A stretch of DNA of 64,000 nucleotides from Sphingopyxis sp. GTDB lineage: Bacteria; Pseudomonadota; Alphaproteobacteria; Sphingomonadales; Sphingomonadaceae. The position numbers were made by a program, and so were the translations under genes. A model generated the notes under the pieces. That model saw nothing but the letters and a program-made list of their open reading frames with translations. It was not told where the DNA came from and ran no database searches. Shown here one piece after another: positions 9,748 through 17,307 of this stretch (position 1 is the first letter of the stretch; each line of letters starts with the position of its first letter). The DNA lies in assembly GCA_017745175.1 (NCBI GenBank), contig JAGHZY010000023.1, positions 1 to 64,000 of the forward strand, written 5' to 3'.

Positions 9748-10197
9748 TCACACGAGCGCATAATAGCGGAACAACGACCGGTCGGGACCCGTCCGCCGCT
9801 CGCCCCCGCCGACGATCACCGTGCGCGACAGCCAGTCATGCGGCCCCGCAGGCACGCGAAAATAGGGCGTGAGCCGAAAATAGGAGGGCTGGCTGCTGCC
9901 TGCCGCCGCGCGGACCAGATAACCGCGATTCCGGATATAGATGCTGGTGCCGTCGTCGGTTTCGAGCATGTAATGCGCGCTCAGCTCGATCGTGCCGTCG
10001 TCGCGCACCAGTGCATAGTCGGCGCCGCTGTCGGGAACCACGCGGCCGTTGAGCCGCGGTCCGCTGATCGTACCGCCGATCGTCGGGGTATAGCCCTGGC
10101 TGCCGCCGCCCGGCAGCGGGCCGACGATGCGGCGATCGGCGCTGAACAGCACCTCAATGTCAAAGACATGTTCCAGCTTGCAGTCGGCGGGGCTCAT
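9748..10197 (-). CDS. DUF3237 domain protein (second of a pair)
   Basis: A 149-residue protein covering essentially one DUF3237 domain, a small beta-rich fold of unknown function. Conserved blocks are GPRLNGRVVPDSGADY, ETDDGTSIYIRNRGY and PAGPHDWLSRTVIVGGGER. It has no signal peptide or membrane segment. The ATG at 10197 overlaps the stop of the S15-type hydrolase gene (ATGA), so the two are co-translated. A related but clearly different DUF3237 gene lies on the other side of the hydrolase. A role in binding or converting the hydrolase substrate or product can be guessed from this pairing, but nothing in the sequence shows a catalytic site. Confidence 0.85.
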   Translation of the reverse strand: MSPADCKLEHVFDIEVLFSADRRIVGPLPGGGSQGYTPTIGGTISGPRLNGRVVPDSGADYALVRDDGTIELSAHYMLETDDGTSIYIRNRGYLVRAAAGSSQPSYFRLTPYFRVPAGPHDWLSRTVIVGGGERRTGPDRSLFRYYALV

Positions 10198-11858
10198 GAA
10201 ATCGGGTCCTCTGGGGGCATGAAGGGCAGCAGGATCGACGAATCGAAGCCGCCGCCGGTGCGGATGATGTGCGTGCCCGCGTTGCGGGTCTGCCCGTGAA
10301 GCGGAAAGGGCAGCATCGCGCCCGCTTCGGGGCGATAGATGTCGGATCCGGCGACGATCAGGCGCAGCGTCTCGCCCGCCGCGAACCGCACCGAAAACGG
10401 CCATATCTCGATCTCGACCGGTACGCATTCGCCCGGCGCGAGCCTCTCCTCATGCATGTGCGGATGGACCGGCCGTTCGGGACGCGAGCGGACGGGGTCG
10501 AGCGCGCGATGGCTGACGCGTTGCCATCCCAGCGCGACCGGACCGTCCTCGTAAAAGGCGTAGAAGGTGAAGCCGACCGGCTCTCCCGCCGCGTCGAGCT
10601 TCTGCAGCGCTACGAACAGGTCGATGTCGTCACTGCCCTCGGCCTCGACCCACAATCTCAGGCTGGCATGCCCGGTGATCTCGGTATCCGCCGCAAAGCA
10701 ATGGTCGAATATCGCGCGGCCATCGCACGCCGGATAGCTGAGCTCGCTCTCCCCCGACGCCGCGTCGGCCAGCGACCCGGTCGCCGCATCGAGCGCAAGG
10801 CGGCGATACTGCGTGCGCGCGGGCGGCCATTCACGCTCGGCGCGCTCCTCCGCGGCACCGTGACGTTCGCGCACTTCGATCCGCACCTTAGGCCAGGCAG
10901 CAAGCGAGGTCGGACGCGCGCGCAGATAATGATCGAAGAAGGCGAGCTGCCGCGCGCGGCTTTGCGGCGTGTAATAATGCGCCCATTTCTTCTGGCCGTG
11001 GATTTCGAGCCATTTTTCGGGTGATCCGATCCGCCGCCACGCCTCGATCGTGCCGCGCAAATGCAGGCCCTGGTCGGACCAGCTCGCGACGACATAGGCC
11101 GGCTGACGGATCGCCTCGAGATCCAGCGCCTTCGATTCCCAATAGGCGTCGATCAGCGGATGGCCGGTGATGTTCGCCCAGCTATCCTCGGTGCGCCCCA
11201 GCGACCACTGGATATTGTCGCACGCGCGGGGCAGAAAGCCGGTTTCCAAAATGCCCCCATGATAGGCGAATTCGCGATACCAGTCCGAAAACGCCTCCCA
11301 CGGATTGAGCGCAGCGAGCGGGCCGGGGCGCAGCGGCGCGACCAGATACTGGATGCCCGCCAGATAGGAAACGCCCGTCATCCCCACGCGGCCGTTCGAC
11401 CAGGACAGCCGCCCCAGCCATTCGATCGCGTCGGCGCAATCCTCTGCCTCCTGGATGCCATTATGGTGGAAATCGCCCCCCGACAGCCAGGCGCCGCGCG
11501 GATCGACCACCGCGACCGCATAGCCCTGCGCGCCCCACCAGACCGGATCGGGCGCCTCGAACGCGGTCAGGTCCGAAAGCCATTCGGGATCGACCCCCGA
11601 GCGCGGCCAGAACACCCGGTTGCTGCGGGCATGCTTGCCATAGGGACCCCAGGCCAGCAGGATCGGAATGTCGGCGCTCACATTCCGGGGGCGATAGAGA
11701 TCGCCCAGAATCTCGACCCCGTCGCGGAGCGGGATGTGGCAATTGCGCTCGATGATCAGCCCGCGCTCCTCGTGGCGCGCGGGGTCCGGCGACGGGGGCG
11801 GCTTGATCGGGTGGCTGAACGGATCGCTCCCGGCGCGCATCGACGGCTGGAAACGCAT
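10194..11858 (-). CDS. CocE/NonD family hydrolase (S15 X-Pro dipeptidyl-peptidase fold)
   Basis: A 554-residue cytoplasmic alpha/beta hydrolase. The nucleophile motif GMTGVSYLAG places the catalytic serine at S164, and the C-terminal half is the jelly-roll domain typical of CocE, the cocaine esterase, and of S15 peptidases (AGETLRLIVAGSDIY). The sequence early in the protein (CHIPLRDGVEILGDLYRP, WGPYGKHA, QGYAVAVVDPRG) is the usual CocE/NonD pattern. Family members hydrolyse esters, acyl groups or peptides. I chose the ATG at 11858, preceded by GAGGGGCAGGGG. It is coupled to the DUF3237 gene downstream and begins 10 bases after the other DUF3237 gene ends. An aryl-ester substrate is likely given the context, but is inferred. 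Confidence 0.85.
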   Translation of the reverse strand: MRFQPSMRAGSDPFSHPIKPPPSPDPARHEERGLIIERNCHIPLRDGVEILGDLYRPRNVSADIPILLAWGPYGKHARSNRVFWPRSGVDPEWLSDLTAFEAPDPVWWGAQGYAVAVVDPRGAWLSGGDFHHNGIQEAEDCADAIEWLGRLSWSNGRVGMTGVSYLAGIQYLVAPLRPGPLAALNPWEAFSDWYREFAYHGGILETGFLPRACDNIQWSLGRTEDSWANITGHPLIDAYWESKALDLEAIRQPAYVVASWSDQGLHLRGTIEAWRRIGSPEKWLEIHGQKKWAHYYTPQSRARQLAFFDHYLRARPTSLAAWPKVRIEVRERHGAAEERAEREWPPARTQYRRLALDAATGSLADAASGESELSYPACDGRAIFDHCFAADTEITGHASLRLWVEAEGSDDIDLFVALQKLDAAGEPVGFTFYAFYEDGPVALGWQRVSHRALDPVRSRPERPVHPHMHEERLAPGECVPVEIEIWPFSVRFAAGETLRLIVAGSDIYRPEAGAMLPFPLHGQTRNAGTHIIRTGGGFDSSILLPFMPPEDPIS

Positions 11859-11868
11859 CCCCTGCCCC

Positions 11869-12351
11869 TCACAGCACGACGAAATAATGGATCCGGTTGG
11901 CGTTCGGAATCTTTTCCGCCGCCCCGACGAAGACATGCTGCGACATCCACTCGTGCGGCCCCGCCGGTGCATCGAAGCGCGGCGTGACGCGCATATAATA
12001 GTCGTCGAACGCGACCGGTTCATTGCGGCGCATCTTCTCGGCGATTTCGGGGCTGCGCGCCCAGCGGAAGCCGCGGTTCTCCAGATAGATGATCGCGCCG
12101 TCGTCGGTTTCGATCAGATAGCGCGCGTCAAAATCGATCACGCCGTTGGGGCGCGACAAGGGGAAATCGCCCCCCGACATCGGCACCACGCGTCCGCTGA
12201 GCCGCGGCCCTTCGACCACGCCCTCGGCGGCGTAGATCGCGGCACGGGTGTCGCCGCGCGCGCCGGGCTTGACCCAATAGGGCCTCGTCAGGGTGATCGA
12301 GATGGTGAAGGCATATTCGAGCCCGGGTGCGAAAGGATGTTGTCCGCTCAT
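11869..12351 (-). CDS. DUF3237 domain protein (first of a pair)
   Basis: A 160-residue DUF3237 protein with GPRLSGRVVPMSGGDF, IETDDGAIIYLENRGF and PAGPHEWMSQHVFVGAAEK, aligning through its length with the DUF3237 protein at 9748 but with many substitutions, so the pair is an old duplication or two separate recruitments. It is the first gene of the minus-strand operon DUF3237-hydrolase-DUF3237 and is transcribed divergently from the MarR gene. A GTTGA-N4-TCAAC palindrome lies 24 bases before its start, so it is probably repressed by MarR. The ATG at 12351 has no clear ribosome-binding site; a TTG at 12390 is in frame but would cross the operator. Confidence 0.85.
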   Translation of the reverse strand: MSGQHPFAPGLEYAFTISITLTRPYWVKPGARGDTRAAIYAAEGVVEGPRLSGRVVPMSGGDFPLSRPNGVIDFDARYLIETDDGAIIYLENRGFRWARSPEIAEKMRRNEPVAFDDYYMRVTPRFDAPAGPHEWMSQHVFVGAAEKIPNANRIHYFVVL

Positions 12352-12374
12352 GCGGAGGCATAAAGGCGATATTA

Positions 12375-12388
12375 GTTGATTTGTCAAC
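12375..12388. promoter_or_regulatory. GTTGA-N4-TCAAC palindrome, candidate MarR operator in divergent promoter
   Basis: A perfect 14-bp inverted repeat, GTTGATTTGTCAAC, in the 101-base divergent region between the DUF3237 gene and the MarR gene. The position is typical of MarR autoregulation combined with repression of the divergent operon. It has the same half-sites as 8767 and 13004. Confidence 0.68.
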
Positions 12389-12452
12389 AATATTCACATT
12401 GGCCTGCACGGAACGGGGAGACAATATCGATTCGGGCAGCTACGAAATCGCG

Positions 12453-12965
12453 ATGCAGAAGACCAACAACCGGACCAGGGCGTCGAACGAAGCGGAGCCA
12501 CGCAAACCCGCTTTCGCATTCGGGCCCTCGCATATTCCCTATCGGATCCTGTTGCTCAGCAAGATGATGGATCGCGCGACCGCACAGCATGTTCGCGATA
12601 CGGCGCAGCTCTCGCTAGCCGAATGGCGGGTGCTGACGCATGTCGAAATGATCGGAAAGTGCAGCGCCGCCGAAGTGGCGAGCGTCGCCTATTCGGACCG
12701 CGCCGAGGTCAGCCGTGCGCTCGGATCGCTCGAGCAACGCGGCTTCGTGCAGCGCGAGGCCAATCCGCGCAACCGCAAGAGCAGCCTCGTGTCGTTGACC
12801 CCCGCGGGCAAGGCCATCCACACCGCGATCCGCGGCGAACGCGGCAAATTCTATGAGCAATGGCTGACCGACCTGTCCGATGCCGAGCGCACGACGCTCA
12901 ACACCGCGCTGGAAAAGGTGACCCGCCGCCTTGTCGAGAGCGCGCCGCACCTGTTCGATCAATAG
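12453..12965 (+). CDS. MarR-family transcriptional regulator
   Basis: A 170-residue MarR protein. After a basic N-terminal tail of about 22 residues come the dimerisation helices (PYRILLLSKMMDRATAQH), the DNA-binding winged helix (SAAEVASVAYSDRAEVSRALGSLEQRGFVQRE, wing ANPRNRKSSLVSLTPAGK) and the C-terminal dimer helix. MarR repressors of phenolic catabolism usually release DNA when a phenolic acid or CoA thioester binds. It is divergent from the DUF3237-hydrolase operon and upstream of the lignostilbene dioxygenase on its own strand. Four related palindromes in this island (8767, 12375, 13004, 17201) are its likely targets. I chose the ATG at 12453; further upstream in-frame starts would run into the operator region. 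Confidence 0.9.
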   Translation: MQKTNNRTRASNEAEPRKPAFAFGPSHIPYRILLLSKMMDRATAQHVRDTAQLSLAEWRVLTHVEMIGKCSAAEVASVAYSDRAEVSRALGSLEQRGFVQREANPRNRKSSLVSLTPAGKAIHTAIRGERGKFYEQWLTDLSDAERTTLNTALEKVTRRLVESAPHLFDQ

Positions 12966-13003
12966 GCGGCAATGCCCGGGAGCGGCACTCCCGTACCATC
13001 ATA

Positions 13004-13017
13004 GTTGATTTTTCAAT
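13004..13017. promoter_or_regulatory. GTTGA-N4-TCAA palindrome, candidate MarR operator for lignostilbene dioxygenase
   Basis: GTTGATTTTTCAAT, a near-perfect copy of the 14-bp inverted repeat (only the last base breaks symmetry), in the short gap between the MarR gene and the dioxygenase gene and 77 bases before the dioxygenase ATG. It suggests a separate MarR-controlled promoter for the dioxygenase. Confidence 0.6.
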
Positions 13018-13094
13018 TCATCCCGGTCTATCTGCGGCGACCGCTCCGGGCGAATATTCGCGCATGTGGGCGGAGCGCTGGAGACGAGGATCGC

Positions 13095-14540
13095 ATGAGC
13101 AATTTCCCGGACACCCCCGCTTTCACCGGCTTCAACACCCCCTCGCGGGTCGAGGCGGACGCGTATGATCTGGCGGTCGAGGGCCATATCCCGGCCGAAA
13201 TCCGCGGCGCCTTCTATCGCGTGCAGCCCGATCCGCAGTTTCCGCCGCTGCTGGGCAACGACATTCCGTTCAACGGCGACGGCATGATCGCGATGTTCAC
13301 CTTTGCGGACGGCCGCGTCCATTTCCGCCAGCGCTGGGCGCAGACCGACAAGTGGAAGCTCGAACGCGCGGCGGGTCGCTCGCTGTTCGGGGCCTATCGC
13401 AACCCGCTGACCGACGATCCCGCCGCCAAGGGCACGATCCGCGGCACCGCGAACACCAACGCGTTTTTGCACGGCGGCCGGCTCTATGCCCTGAAGGAGG
13501 ACAGCCCGGCGCTGGTGATGGACCCGGACACGCTGGATACGATCGGCTATACCGATTTCGGCGGCATGACCGGCGAGACCTTTACCGCGCACCCCAAGGT
13601 CGATCCCGAAACGGGCGACATGATCGGCTTCGGCTATGCCTCGAAAGGCATCTGCACGCGCGACATGACCTATTATGAAGTCGCGCCCGACGGCACGCTC
13701 AAGCGCGAGATCTGGTTCGAAAATCCCTATTATTGCATGATGCACGATTTCGCGGTCACGCGCGATTACGCGCTGTTCCACGTCGTGCCGATCGTCAGCA
13801 GCCGGGAAAGGCTGGCCGAGGGCAAGCCGCATTTCGGATTCGATACAACGCTGCCCGTGCATCTGGGCGTGCTGCCCCGCCGCGAAGGCGCGACGGCCGC
13901 GGACATCCGCTGGTTCACGACGGAGAATTGCTTCGCCAGCCATGTGATGAACGCCTTCCAGGAGGGCGACCGCATCCATTTCGACACGCCGGTAGCGAAG
14001 AACAACATGTTCCCCTTCTTCCCCGACGTGCATGGCGCGCCGTTCAACCCGGTCGAATCGGCGAGTTTTCTGACGCGCTGGACGATCGATATGGCGTCGA
14101 ACTCGGACGCATTCGAAAGCAAGACCCGGCTGACCGATATGGCGGGCGAGTTTCCCCGTATCGACGATCGCTATCAGGGGCGGCCCTATCGCTATGGCTG
14201 GTTGCTGGTGATCGATCCGACCAAGCCGGTCGAACTCAAGGGCGGGAGCGCGGGCGGCGCGGTGATGAACACGCTGGGAATGATCGACCACCAGACCGGC
14301 GCCGAACAAAGCTGGTGGTGCGGCCCCGTCTCCAGCCTGCAGGAACCGTGCTTCATCCCGCGCAGCGCCGACGCCCCCGAAGGCGACGGCTGGATCGTCC
14401 AGATCTGCAACCGGCTGGAGGAAAGCGCCAGCGACCTGCTGCTGTTCGACGCGACCGGGATCGCCAAGGGCCCGATCGCCAGCGCGCGCATTCCGGTGCG
14501 GATGCGCTTTGGCCTGCACGGGAATTGGCTGGCGGCGTAG
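13095..14540 (+). CDS. Lignostilbene-alpha,beta-dioxygenase (carotenoid-oxygenase family)
   Basis: A 481-residue member of the carotenoid cleavage oxygenase family. Four iron-ligand histidines are visible: H166 (TFTAHPKVD), H217 (CMMHDF), H283 (ASHVMN) and H475 (GLHGNW). F59, Y101 and K134 (YALKEDSPAL), which in lignostilbene dioxygenases hold and activate the 4-hydroxystilbene, are all present at the family's own numbering. These enzymes split the central double bond of 4-hydroxystilbenes with O2, giving two benzaldehydes such as vanillin. The ATG at 13095 has AGGA at suitable spacing. With the aldehyde dehydrogenase and LigW next to it, cleavage of a phenylcoumaran- or stilbene-type lignin dimer is the likely role. 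The exact stilbene is not known. Confidence 0.93.
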   Translation: MSNFPDTPAFTGFNTPSRVEADAYDLAVEGHIPAEIRGAFYRVQPDPQFPPLLGNDIPFNGDGMIAMFTFADGRVHFRQRWAQTDKWKLERAAGRSLFGAYRNPLTDDPAAKGTIRGTANTNAFLHGGRLYALKEDSPALVMDPDTLDTIGYTDFGGMTGETFTAHPKVDPETGDMIGFGYASKGICTRDMTYYEVAPDGTLKREIWFENPYYCMMHDFAVTRDYALFHVVPIVSSRERLAEGKPHFGFDTTLPVHLGVLPRREGATAADIRWFTTENCFASHVMNAFQEGDRIHFDTPVAKNNMFPFFPDVHGAPFNPVESASFLTRWTIDMASNSDAFESKTRLTDMAGEFPRIDDRYQGRPYRYGWLLVIDPTKPVELKGGSAGGAVMNTLGMIDHQTGAEQSWWCGPVSSLQEPCFIPRSADAPEGDGWIVQICNRLEESASDLLLFDATGIAKGPIASARIPVRMRFGLHGNWLAA

Positions 14541-14597
14541 TTGGGGGGCTTGTTCAAGCCCTTCCCCTGAAGAGGAGGAGCTTGATTCCGTTTCAGA

Positions 14598-15659
14598 TTA
14601 CTCCGCACTAAACCCGAACACGCGCTCCGCATTGGTCTGCATCAGCTTGCGCAGCGTCGCGGGCGACACCGCGAGATTGTCGTGGGTCCGCACTTCGTCC
14701 GCCACATATTGATAGGGATAGTCCATCGCGTACATCACGCGATCTTCGCCCAAGACGTCGATGCACAGCTTGATCGCCGGCTCCCACGGCAAGCCGCTGG
14801 TGGTGGCGATGATATTCTGACGCATGCAGTCGATCAGCCCCTTTTTGAGCGGCTTGAACCGTTCGTAGCGGCCCGAACGCACCCCCGCCTGGTGCATGAA
14901 ATCGAGCCGGTAGAGCCAGTATGGCAGCGCCTCGCCGCCATGCCCTGCGATGACCTGCAAGTCGGGATAGCGATCGAAGACCCCCGTGGTCATCAGCCGC
15001 AACAAATGCATCCCCGTCTCGACCCCGAAACCATAGATCGCGCCGTCGAGCCCCGCCTCGAGCAGCGGGTCGATCATCGCGTCGGGCGGCGACTGCGGGT
15101 GGATGTAGAGCGGCTGGCCGCTATCGGCGATGGCGCGCAGAATCGGGTCGAAGAAGGGCTCGTCGAGATAGCGCCCTTGCGTATGGCTGTTGACCATCAC
15201 CCCCTTGAAGCCGAGTTCCTCCTGGCCGCGCCGGATCTCCTCGGCGGACCAGAGCGGGTCCTGCGGCGCGATGCTGGTCAGCCCGATATAGCGCGTCGGG
15301 TGCCGCTCGACCGCGGCGGCGAGCTGATCATTGGCGCGGGTGACGATGCCCTTCGCCTCGTCGGCCTCGAACGGCTGGCCGCCGGGCGAGGTGAGCGCGA
15401 GCACCGCGACATCGACGCCGGTGGCATCCATGTCGGCGATGCGCCGCGCGTCGAGATCGAGCAATCGCTCGATGATCGTCATCGCGCGTTCGGATGGCGA
15501 CCGGGCATAAAAGCCCCAGAGCGAGGTCACGCCCTTGTCAGCGCGGCCCTCGCGGATCAGCCGCAGAAAGGCGTCGATCTGCTCGCGCGTGGCAAAGGCT
15601 TCTTCGGTCGCCACGCGCAGATAGCCGCGTCCACCGCCGGTTTCGAGAGGATGTGTCAT
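14598..15659 (-). CDS. ligW: 5-carboxyvanillate decarboxylase (LigW)
   Basis: The 353-residue protein matches the LigW subgroup of the amidohydrolase superfamily along its length: a start of the form THPLETGGGRGYLRVATEEAF, then YIHPQSPPDAMIDP, GHGGEALPYWLYRLDFMHQ and MYAMDYPYQYVADEVR. The metal ligands and catalytic residues known for LigW fit E19, H187, H240 and D313. LigW removes CO2 from 5-carboxyvanillate to give vanillate without O2 and with a bound divalent metal. The ATG at 15659 overlaps the stop of the aldehyde dehydrogenase gene (ATGA), so aldehyde oxidation and decarboxylation are coupled. It converges with the lignostilbene dioxygenase gene. A paralogue acting on a related 5-carboxy aromatic cannot be excluded. 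Confidence 0.88.
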   Translation of the reverse strand: MTHPLETGGGRGYLRVATEEAFATREQIDAFLRLIREGRADKGVTSLWGFYARSPSERAMTIIERLLDLDARRIADMDATGVDVAVLALTSPGGQPFEADEAKGIVTRANDQLAAAVERHPTRYIGLTSIAPQDPLWSAEEIRRGQEELGFKGVMVNSHTQGRYLDEPFFDPILRAIADSGQPLYIHPQSPPDAMIDPLLEAGLDGAIYGFGVETGMHLLRLMTTGVFDRYPDLQVIAGHGGEALPYWLYRLDFMHQAGVRSGRYERFKPLKKGLIDCMRQNIIATTSGLPWEPAIKLCIDVLGEDRVMYAMDYPYQYVADEVRTHDNLAVSPATLRKLMQTNAERVFGFSAE

Positions 15660-17083
15660 GCTTCGTGTACCGCCTTTGTAATGAGGCAGGCCTCGATGCC
15701 TTCGGGCCCGTCCTCGCTGCCATGTCCCGACCATTTGACGCCGCCAAAGGGCGAATCCGCGCCGCCGATCATCGATGTATTGACGCCGACCATCCCGGCC
15801 TCGACCTCGCGCGCAACGCGCCGCTGGCGCTGCGCTTCGGCGGTCCACGCATAGGCGGCAAGGCCATAGGGCAGCCGGTTCGCCTCGGCGACCATCGCTT
15901 CCTCGTCGGCATAGGGGTTGATGACCGCGAGCGGGCCGAACGGCTCCTCGTTCATCACCTCGGCCGAGGCGGGAACCTCGCTCAGTACGGTCGGCGCGAA
16001 GAAGAAGCCCTGATTGCCGATCCGCTCGCCGCCCGCCATCAGCCGACCGCCATGTGCGACCGCGTCGGCGACCAGCCGTTCCATCGCCTCGGGCCGCCGC
16101 GCATTCGCCATCGGCCCCATCTGCGATTGCGGATCGAGCCCGTCGCCGACCCGCAAGCCCCGCGCGCGTTCGACGAAGCCGTCGCGAAAGCGGGTGAAGA
16201 CATCCTGCTGGACGATGTAACGCGTCGGCGAGACGCACACCTGACCGGCGTTGCGCCACTTCGACGCCGCCATCGTATCGAGCGCGCGATCGACATCGGC
16301 GTCGTCGAACACCAGCACCGGGCCGTGCCCGCCCAATTCCATCGTCGTGCGCTTGAGGTCGTCGGCGGCGAGCTTGAGGAGATGCCGGCCCACCACCGTC
16401 GATCCGGTGAAGCTAAGCTTGCGGATCACCTGCGATCCCAGCAGGTGCCGGGACACTTCATCGGGGATGCCGAACACCGCCTGGGCGACGCCCGGCGGCA
16501 AGCCGGCGTCGAGCAGACATTGAAGCACCGCCAGCGCCGACGCGGGTGTCTCTTCGGCCGCCTTCAGGATCACCGAACAGCCCGCCGCGATCGGCGCGCC
16601 AAGCTTGCGGCCCGGATTGCCCGCCGGGAAATTCCACGGCGCGAACGCCGCCACCGGCCCGACCGGTTCGTGCGTGACGGTCGCGCGTTGCCCGGCCGGA
16701 CGCACCAGCACGCGGCCATAGTTGCGCGCGCATTCGCCCGCGTAGAAGGCGAACAGCCCCGCGGTCATCATCACCTCGCCGCGCGCTTCGCCCAGCGTCT
16801 TGCCCTGTTCCAGCGTCATCGTCCGCGCGAGCGTATCGATGCGCTCGACCAGCAAGCGCGAGGCGCCGTTCAGCACCTCGGCGCGCTGCTGCGCCGTCGA
16901 ATCGCGCCAGCTGCGAAAGGCGCGCGCCGCGGCACCCAGCGCGCGATCGAGATCATCGGCTTCGGCGAGCGGCAATTCGCCCAGCACCTCGCCGGTTGCC
17001 GGGTTCAGGACCGGAAAGGTCCGGCGCGACCCGCGTCCGATTCGTTCGCCGTCGATATGCAGATACAGATCCCTATGGTCCAC
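15656..17083 (-). CDS. NAD(P)-dependent aldehyde dehydrogenase
   Basis: A 475-residue aldehyde dehydrogenase with the standard sites: N151 (APWNFPAGNP), the general base E249 (MELGGHGP) and the nucleophile C283 (NAGQVCVSPTR); FTGSTVVGR is the Rossmann loop. It resembles the succinate-semialdehyde/vanillin dehydrogenase branch. It should oxidise the aromatic aldehyde released by the lignostilbene dioxygenase, for example vanillin or a 5-formyl or 5-carboxy derivative, to the acid. The start is a GTG at 17083, with GAGGAG 5 bases upstream. It is the first gene of the minus-strand pair with ligW and diverges from an MFS gene. A degenerate MarR-type palindrome lies in the divergent gap. Confidence 0.92.
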   Translation of the reverse strand: MDHRDLYLHIDGERIGRGSRRTFPVLNPATGEVLGELPLAEADDLDRALGAAARAFRSWRDSTAQQRAEVLNGASRLLVERIDTLARTMTLEQGKTLGEARGEVMMTAGLFAFYAGECARNYGRVLVRPAGQRATVTHEPVGPVAAFAPWNFPAGNPGRKLGAPIAAGCSVILKAAEETPASALAVLQCLLDAGLPPGVAQAVFGIPDEVSRHLLGSQVIRKLSFTGSTVVGRHLLKLAADDLKRTTMELGGHGPVLVFDDADVDRALDTMAASKWRNAGQVCVSPTRYIVQQDVFTRFRDGFVERARGLRVGDGLDPQSQMGPMANARRPEAMERLVADAVAHGGRLMAGGERIGNQGFFFAPTVLSEVPASAEVMNEEPFGPLAVINPYADEEAMVAEANRLPYGLAAYAWTAEAQRQRRVAREVEAGMVGVNTSMIGGADSPFGGVKWSGHGSEDGPEGIEACLITKAVHEA

Positions 17084-17200
17084 GATCGCTCCTCATGCGT
17101 GCGCCGTTTCGTCCCGATCCTGACTGCCATCGAGGGGGCGCCGCGCGCCGGACGTCACCCGCCTCACCTACGCCACCGCCGCTGCTCTTGTAAATGAGAT

Positions 17201-17214
17201 ATTGATTAATCACC
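17201..17214. promoter_or_regulatory. Degenerate TTGA-N4-TCA palindrome, possible fourth MarR operator
   Basis: ATTGATTAATCACC lies between the divergent aldehyde dehydrogenase and MFS genes. It keeps the TTGA and TCA halves and the 4-base spacing of the sites at 8767, 12375 and 13004, with one arm degenerate, and contains a perfect 10-bp palindrome TGATTAATCA. By itself it is weak; the matching position makes it worth listing. Confidence 0.42.
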
Positions 17215-17307
17215 AACTTTGCCGCAGGATCATGGTTCGAAAAAACCGACACGAGCGGTCCCGGCAAGACATGGCCAGGGGTCGGCATGGAAAAGGGATG
17301 AGGCATT

